From Enterocloster asparagiformis (lineage in GTDB: Bacteria > Bacillota > Clostridia > Lachnospirales > Lachnospiraceae), in contig JAGZSY010000019.1 in assembly GCA_018380885.1 (NCBI GenBank), positions 35,179-99,178 on the forward strand: a stretch of DNA of 64,000 bases. The letters are read 5' to 3'. Shown one piece after another: positions 59,757 through 64,000 of the stretch (position 1 is the first letter of the stretch; each line of letters starts with the position of its first letter). The translations under genes and the position numbers were made by a program. The notes beneath the pieces are model-generated. The model was not told where the DNA came from. It saw nothing but the letters and a program-made list of their open reading frames with translations, and did not search any database.

Positions 59757-60767
59757 ATGGCAAAGTGGTCTGTAATGGAACTGATCGGCATGAATACAGA
59801 GCCGGACAAGCAGGATTTTCAGGAAATCTATCTTTCGCCCTATGAGGTGGAAGCCTCAGAGAGCAACTTCTATTCGCAGGAGAATATCGAAGAGCTGGCG
59901 GATTCGATTCGTATGGTCGGCCAGCAGCAGCCGACGGTCCTGGGGCGCGTAGACGGCGCCTATAAGATCATCAGCGGTCACCGTCGGAATCTGGCGAACA
60001 TTCACAATATCGAAACCGGGGCATTCCCCTGGGACTATCACGCAAAATATCTGTACAAGGACATGACCCCGGCCATGCTGGAACTGTCTCTGATCGTTGG
60101 AAACGCCTTCAACCGCAAATTAACACCCTACGAAGAGACAGAGCAGGCCGCGCGTCTGAAAGCTGCGCTGATCCGCGCCCGCGACGAGGACGGGGCAGAA
60201 ATCCCCGGGAAACTGCGCGACGTTGTAGCCGACATCCTCCAAACCAGCCGCACGAAGGTAGCGCGCATGGACAAGATCAACAGCAGCTTGGAACCAGAGG
60301 TCAAGGAGCAGTACAAGGCGGGTAATATTGGACCGTCTGCGGCCTATGAGACCGCGAAACTGCCGAAGGAAGAACAGCGCCAGATTGCCGCCCAGGCCGC
60401 CGCCGGAAAAGAGGTCAAGCACAAGGACATAGCGGAGAAGGTAGCCGAAAAGAAGGCCGAGCAGGCCGCAGCTCGCGCCGAACGTGCCGCCAAGAAAGCG
60501 GAAGCGGCCCAGACCGCCGCAGCTCAGGCGGGAATCCAGGCGGAGAGAGCGGCGGAAAGCGCCGATACCAGCGCGTCAAGGCTGACGGAAGCCCACATGA
60601 ATCCGCCGGTATCGGATGAACGGCAGGAATGGACCACCAGGGACTGGGCGATCTACCACCTCCGGGAGCTGATGAGTATGGCTAGCTACATAACAGAGGA
60701 CGATCTGATCGTATTGCAGGACATTTTAATGGCCGCGACGGGAAGGAGAGACAATGAACGACATTAA
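59757..60767 (+). CDS. parB: ParB-family partition protein
   Basis: The 336-residue product has the ParB N-terminal domain: IYLSPYEVEAS, FYSQENIEELADSIRMVGQQQPTVL-type sequence, and YKIISGHRRNLA with the GHRR nucleotide-binding box. A helical DNA-binding middle follows (DVVADILQTSRTKVARMDKI), then a long Ala/Glu/Lys coiled coil (about 215-275) before a distinct C-terminal 50 residues. A parS site was not identified by eye. Ten bases separate it from the HNH-like gene. Confidence 0.9.
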   Translation: MAKWSVMELIGMNTEPDKQDFQEIYLSPYEVEASESNFYSQENIEELADSIRMVGQQQPTVLGRVDGAYKIISGHRRNLANIHNIETGAFPWDYHAKYLYKDMTPAMLELSLIVGNAFNRKLTPYEETEQAARLKAALIRARDEDGAEIPGKLRDVVADILQTSRTKVARMDKINSSLEPEVKEQYKAGNIGPSAAYETAKLPKEEQRQIAAQAAAGKEVKHKDIAEKVAEKKAEQAAARAERAAKKAEAAQTAAAQAGIQAERAAESADTSASRLTEAHMNPPVSDERQEWTTRDWAIYHLRELMSMASYITEDDLIVLQDILMAATGRRDNERH

Positions 60768-61032
60768 GCTGCGCGGAGCCATCACAACCCGCGATCTTGC
60801 CCGGCTGAGGGACAATCTGAAAGTGGGTCAGAAGGTTCCCTGCATCATTGAGATTCCATGTGAAGGACGCGGGGAGCGCGAACGCTTCTTTGAAGAAGTG
60901 ATTCGTAAGTTGCCGATAAAGCGCAAACATCCCTACATTGTAGAACTATCAGGCATGGGAATATACCGGGATACCACCATATCATACGCGGAACTTGCCC
61001 TTCTGCTGCGCGCAGAGGGTAGGAGAATATAA
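60754..61032 (+). CDS. Hypothetical protein, 92 residues
   Basis: The ATG overlaps the end of parB by 14 bases and follows GGGAAGGAGAGAC. The product is a small alpha/beta protein (AITTRDLARLRDNLKVGQ, VPCIIEIPCEGRG, RKHPYIVELSGMGIYRDT, SYAELALLLRAEG). No family was recognised. Confidence 0.6.
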   Translation: MNDIKLRGAITTRDLARLRDNLKVGQKVPCIIEIPCEGRGERERFFEEVIRKLPIKRKHPYIVELSGMGIYRDTTISYAELALLLRAEGRRI

Positions 61033-61066
61033 TCATTCGCAGAGAACCCGGTGGGAAAGGAAAAAT

Positions 61067-61342
61067 ATGATACAACTACAATTAAGCGAAATTTTCCGCA
61101 CATTAGCACATGGCCGCAGATCATACGGCGGATTTTTGCGATTGACTGATTTTGAAAATGAAATCCTGGAAGGCCATCGATTGATCAAATTACAGGCAGA
61201 AGCTGCGGTTGAGTCGGTGAAGGAATTGGATAAGTCTACAGTATTGTCTAAAGTGACATACATAACATTGAAAACAGAGGATGAGGCATTGGCGGCTTGG
61301 TTTTTCGCCGAAGGGGACGAGCATGGGATTCGAAGTATTTAA
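61067..61342 (+). CDS. Hypothetical protein, 91 residues
   Basis: The ATG at 61067 follows GGGAAAGGAAAAAT. The product starts with LQLSEIFRTLAHGRRSYGGF and has a central helix. It overlaps the next start by about 20 bases. No family was recognised. Confidence 0.55.
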   Translation: MIQLQLSEIFRTLAHGRRSYGGFLRLTDFENEILEGHRLIKLQAEAAVESVKELDKSTVLSKVTYITLKTEDEALAAWFFAEGDEHGIRSI

Positions 61343-61622
61343 CAACTATGAATGTGACGGGCAAATGGAGCTGACAGAACCGCCAATACACAAAAGTGAG
61401 CTGCAATCATACTTGAAAAGCTTCCGTCGAGACGGAGAGGTGACGGTGATCGTGTTGGACTCACGGAGCCGCAGCCGCTACCCCGTCCGCCGTACAATGT
61501 GTGTCACAGATATGGGTGATCCGGTAATCATCATCGATGTGGGGAACCCGGAAAATCTGGATACTGAAAACCTAGATCATACAGACCTGTCTGATCAGAT
61601 GCAGCTCAATTTATTAGAATAG
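61323..61622 (+). CDS. Hypothetical protein, 99 residues
   Basis: The ATG at 61323 lies inside the end of the previous gene, behind AAGGGGACG. The product is beta-rich and acidic (EVTVIVLDSRSRSRYPVRR, DMGDPVIIIDVGNPENLD). No family was recognised. Confidence 0.55.
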   Translation: MGFEVFNNYECDGQMELTEPPIHKSELQSYLKSFRRDGEVTVIVLDSRSRSRYPVRRTMCVTDMGDPVIIIDVGNPENLDTENLDHTDLSDQMQLNLLE

Positions 61623-61631
61623 GAGGAATCC

Positions 61632-61883
61632 ATGAAAACGAATAGGCAGAAAGCAATGGAATTTGCGGATACCTACAGAGAGTACAAAAAGGTCGAGGAG
61701 GAAAAGCAGAAAGTATGGTATGCGCTCTTAGATAAATGGGAAAAGGGCAGTTATGCAGATCATGAGCTTGGCGATCAGGTAGAGGCCGCAAGCAAGGAAT
61801 ACAGTGAAATCCGGGAGAAAACCAGTATCTGCGCAAGAATGGTGGTGGACTATATCCTGAAAGATCAGGAGGGCAATAGATGA
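61632..61883 (+). CDS. Small helical protein, 83 residues
   Basis: ATG after TAGGAGGAATCC. The product is a charged helical hairpin (MEFADTYREYKKVEEEKQKV, VEAASKEYSEIREKTSICAR). Its stop overlaps the next start (ATGA). No family was recognised. Confidence 0.6.
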   Translation: MKTNRQKAMEFADTYREYKKVEEEKQKVWYALLDKWEKGSYADHELGDQVEAASKEYSEIREKTSICARMVVDYILKDQEGNR

Positions 61884-62134
61884 GCAATAACGAGGCCATA
61901 AAGATATTGCAAGAGCACATTGCAACATATCATCATCAGCTAACAGATGGCGGATGGGAACAGATGGTAAATGCAGGGATCGTCAGGAACAACGTTTATG
62001 AAAAGCTCGCATACAGAGCGGACGCACAGAGGCATATTGAAGCCTACGAAATGGCGATCAAAGCGCTGGCGAATGGAGAGATCGAAGAAAGATGTTTTCT
62101 CGGTGCGCCTTGCAGGTTCCAGACTCCCGTTTAA
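61880..62134 (+). CDS. Small hypothetical protein, 84 residues
   Basis: ATG overlaps the upstream stop. The product (NEAIKILQEHIATYHHQL, ADAQRHIEAYEMAIKALANG) resembles small phage-encoded helical proteins. The family is unknown. Confidence 0.55.
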   Translation: MSNNEAIKILQEHIATYHHQLTDGGWEQMVNAGIVRNNVYEKLAYRADAQRHIEAYEMAIKALANGEIEERCFLGAPCRFQTPV

Positions 62135-62168
62135 TGCAATTTCACGAATTTAACCGAGGAAGGAAAGC

Positions 62169-62291
62169 ATGAGGAAAAGGCATAAAAAGAAGATAATGAA
62201 ACGCTGCGCCAAGGCATTACGAAAAGAAGGGATTAATCCTTTTTGGTGCCAGTTTTGCGTGGTGTACCATAAGTGTGTAGGGAAGCCGTGA
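62169..62291 (+). CDS. Small basic Cys-containing protein, 40 residues
   Basis: ATG behind GAGGAAGGAAAGC. The product is very basic at the start (RKRHKKKIMKRCAKALRKEG) and ends with CQFCVVYHKC, a possible metal site. Too short for a family assignment. Confidence 0.45.
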   Translation: MRKRHKKKIMKRCAKALRKEGINPFWCQFCVVYHKCVGKP

Positions 62292-62310
62292 ATTTAACGG
62301 AGGAAGAGAA

Positions 62311-63126
62311 GTGAAGGCAGTAATAAAATATCCGGGGAGTAAGTGGAGCATTGCCAAATGGATTATTGGCTTTTTCCCACCGCACCATAGCTATCTGGAA
62401 CCGTTTTTCGGCAGTGGAGCGGTGTTGTTTAACAAGCCACGTAGCCACATCGAGACGGTGAATGACCTAGACGGAAATGTGGTCAACCTTTTTGAGTGGA
62501 TTCGTCGGGACCCGGAACGGATGGCGCGCGAGATATATTTAACACCATATGCCAGGCAGATATACAATTCCGCTTTTGAGACGGTACCAGAGGACAGTTT
62601 TGAGAAAGCCATCAATTTTTATATTCGGCTTAACATGGGGCATGGATTCCGTACTAATGGAGAAAAAGTCGGCTGGAAAAACGATGTGCAGGGCCGGGAA
62701 CGGGCTTATGCTTCCCAGGACTGGTGTAATCTACCGGGGAAAATCATGCAAGCAGCAGAACGTCTGAGAGGCGTACAGATTGAAAATATGCCAGCTGTGG
62801 AGCTGATACAACGTTTTAATTATCCCAATGTATTAATCTATATCGATCCGCCATATGTGCTGTCCGAAAGACACGGAAAGCAATACCGTTTCGAAATGGA
62901 AGATGATGCACAGGCTGATCTATTAGATGTGGTGCTTGCGCATAAGGGTCCGGTATTAATCAGCGGGTATGACAACGATTTATACAATGACCGGTTGTAC
63001 AGCTGGCACAGGGAAGAAACAGATTACTATTCCCAAGCCTGCAGCAAAAAGCGCGAGGTCCTATGGATGAATTTTGAGCCAGAACGGCAAATCAGTATAT
63101 CGGACATACTGGCATATACTGACTGA
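62311..63126 (+). CDS. DNA adenine methyltransferase, Dam-like (D12 class)
   Basis: The 271-residue product is an N6-adenine methyltransferase of the Dam/D12 type. It has AdoMet motif KYPGSKWSIAKWI at the start and EPFFGSGAVLFN, and the catalytic DPPY near residue 179 (IYIDPPYVLSERHG), with LISGYDNDLY later. There is no restriction enzyme next to it, so it is probably an orphan methylase for self-protection or regulation. The start is a GTG after GGAGGAAGAGAA. Confidence 0.92.
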   Translation: MKAVIKYPGSKWSIAKWIIGFFPPHHSYLEPFFGSGAVLFNKPRSHIETVNDLDGNVVNLFEWIRRDPERMAREIYLTPYARQIYNSAFETVPEDSFEKAINFYIRLNMGHGFRTNGEKVGWKNDVQGRERAYASQDWCNLPGKIMQAAERLRGVQIENMPAVELIQRFNYPNVLIYIDPPYVLSERHGKQYRFEMEDDAQADLLDVVLAHKGPVLISGYDNDLYNDRLYSWHREETDYYSQACSKKREVLWMNFEPERQISISDILAYTD

Positions 63127-63152
63127 ATCGTGATTTTAGAGGGTGATGAAGA

Positions 63153-63305
63153 ATGATACCTGAAGAAAGATATATATGCAAGTATTGCGTATGGCGCATA
63201 CCGAGCGGCGATGAATGGATATGCTCCTGCGAGGATTCGGAAGCATATAGCCTGGAAACGGAATCTTCCGATTCTTGCGAAGAGTTTTATGATTCAGGAT
63301 ATTAA
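63153..63305 (+). CDS. Small Cys-rich acidic protein, 50 residues
   Basis: ATG 63153 behind GAGGGTGATGAAG. The product has CKYCVWRIPSGDEWICSC, likely metal-binding, and an acidic Ser/Glu tail. An overlapping frame upstream of the next gene is a by-product of the next gene's open frame; this one has the better start signal. Confidence 0.5.
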   Translation: MIPEERYICKYCVWRIPSGDEWICSCEDSEAYSLETESSDSCEEFYDSGY

Positions 63306-63324
63306 CATTTTAGGAGATGATGAG

Positions 63325-63771
63325 ATGTTGGAACTTGTGCCAGTAAGTTTAAAAGAAGCCAATGCCTTTGTAGAACGGTATCATCGACATCACAAACCGG
63401 TCGTAGGGCACAAGTTTTCGGTGGCGGCGGCTGTGGCCGGTGAAATTGTGGGAGTTGCCATTGTAGGCCGCCCGGTAAGCCGGTATCTGGACGATGGATG
63501 GACGTTAGAGGTCAATAGACTATGCACAGATGGTACACATAATGCTTGCAGTTTCCTCTACGCCGCCGCCTGGCGAGTTGCACGGAACATGGGATACAAG
63601 CGTCTGATCACTTACATACTGGATACCGAAACAGGGACAAGCCTCACGGCAGCAGGATGGAAATGTGTTGGAGAAGCTGGTGGGAAGCGTTGGACCGGGA
63701 AGCGGCGTCCAGAGGTGGATTTGTACCCGGCGCAGATGAAACTTAGATTTGAGGTTAGTTCTTCAAATTAG
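63325..63771 (+). CDS. XF1762-family protein
   Basis: The 148-residue product (LELVPVSLKEANAFVERYHR, HHKPVVGHKFSVAAA, GRPVSRYLDDGWTLEVNRLC, NACSFLYAAAWRVARNMGY, TYILDTETGTSLTAAGWKC) matches the phage-associated XF1762 family, which looks like a GNAT-related fold. Its function is not established. The ATG at 63325 follows TAGGAGATGATG. Confidence 0.75.
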   Translation: MLELVPVSLKEANAFVERYHRHHKPVVGHKFSVAAAVAGEIVGVAIVGRPVSRYLDDGWTLEVNRLCTDGTHNACSFLYAAAWRVARNMGYKRLITYILDTETGTSLTAAGWKCVGEAGGKRWTGKRRPEVDLYPAQMKLRFEVSSSN

Positions 63772-63794
63772 CATTTGATGAAAGAAGGCGCAGG

Positions 63795-64000
63795 ATGAAA
63801 ATAGGAGAATTGGAACAACACTGTGGAAAATGCTCGATAGTAGATTATTGTGCAGAACCTTTTTCTTCCCTCTGTCTATGCACACAGGAAGAATTGAAGG
63901 GAGTAGATGAAGCCATATACAATGAGGTAGCCGAGAAAATACAATCTGCAAATAAACGGAAAATAAGCAACAAAAGGATGTCTGAGCGTGTTTGCCGGTA
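63795..64000 (+). CDS. Cys-containing hypothetical protein, 3' end outside window
   Basis: ATG behind GAAGGCGCAGG. The visible 68 residues begin ELEQHCGKCSIVDYC and continue with LCLCTQEELKGVDEAI, then a basic region. Cysteine spacing suggests a metal site. The frame is still open at the edge. Confidence 0.5.
   Translation, partial: MKIGELEQHCGKCSIVDYCAEPFSSLCLCTQEELKGVDEAIYNEVAEKIQSANKRKISNKRMSERVCR

Larger units (their letters stand above)
51422..64000. mobile_element. Integrated mobile element at tRNA-Thr, right end outside the window
   Basis: A tyrosine integrase points at the 3' end of tRNA-Thr. Beyond it the sequence becomes more AT-rich, and short, tightly packed genes appear: a divergent XRE switch, ParA/ParB, an HNH-like protein, an adenine methylase, an XF1762-like protein and many small unknowns. 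The second attachment site is not in the window. No capsid, tail, relaxase or type IV secretion gene is visible, so prophage, phage-plasmid and conjugative element remain open. Confidence 0.85.

Overview
The window reads as the chromosome of a GC-rich member of the Clostridia, most likely Lachnospiraceae. The evidence is a PolC-type replicase, RecU, a short HisG paired with HisZ, the gene order pyrH-frr-uppS-cdsA-dxr-rseP-ispG-polC, strong AGGAGG ribosome binding sites, and a large family of membrane-anchored zinc-ribbon proteins with Thr/Glu-rich spacers. Almost every chromosomal gene is on the + strand. The exception is one degenerate GGDEF-EAL gene.

Layout. 1-880: end of an effector-binding (GyrI-like) protein, then recU. 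878-8272: a histidine operon (hisZ, hisG, hisD, hisB, an unrelated membrane protein, hisA, and a HisIE carrying a dead HisF-like domain). hisC, hisH and a true hisF are not in the window. 8293-10760: three genes for ADP-ribose metabolism (NADAR, NrtR-like Nudix regulator, PARG-like macrodomain). 10.8-12.1 kb: pepT. 12.2-29.9 kb: a long block of zinc-ribbon/transmembrane/ectodomain proteins (propeller-like, YARHG, C-type lectin, SH3b, NADase-type glycan-binding) interleaved with a GH3 hexosaminidase, a TadZ-like protein, a PP2C phosphatase, two Hanks-type kinases, a cell-wall-binding repeat protein, and M14 and M15 peptidases. The two kinases begin with the same kind of zinc ribbon as the membrane proteins. 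This is the best candidate for an undescribed system: cytoplasmic phospho-signalling linked to a set of cell-wall sensors and hydrolases. 30-32.2 kb: MscS channel and the degenerate GGDEF-EAL protein. 32.3-44.5 kb: the translation/isoprenoid/lipid/replication cluster, with two unusual intergenic repeat arrays. 44.5-46.1 kb: remnant of a nucleoside-type ABC importer whose first permease lacks its N-terminal half. 46.2-51.0 kb: GNAT, an NSS-family sodium symporter, copper ATPase and a CopZ-like chaperone. 51.1-51.4 kb: tRNA-Pro, tRNA-Glu and tRNA-Thr.

From tRNA-Thr to the right edge the composition becomes more AT-rich and the genes short and densely packed. This is an integrated mobile element, cut off by the window. 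It has a tyrosine integrase facing the tRNA, a divergent XRE repressor switch, a second XRE gene divergent from a membrane J-domain protein, ParA, ParB, an HNH-like protein, an orphan adenine methylase, an XF1762-like protein, and many small unknown proteins. Several of its genes share an identical leader ending in the ribosome binding site. Whether it is a prophage, a phage-plasmid or an integrative conjugative element cannot be decided here, because no structural or conjugation genes are visible.
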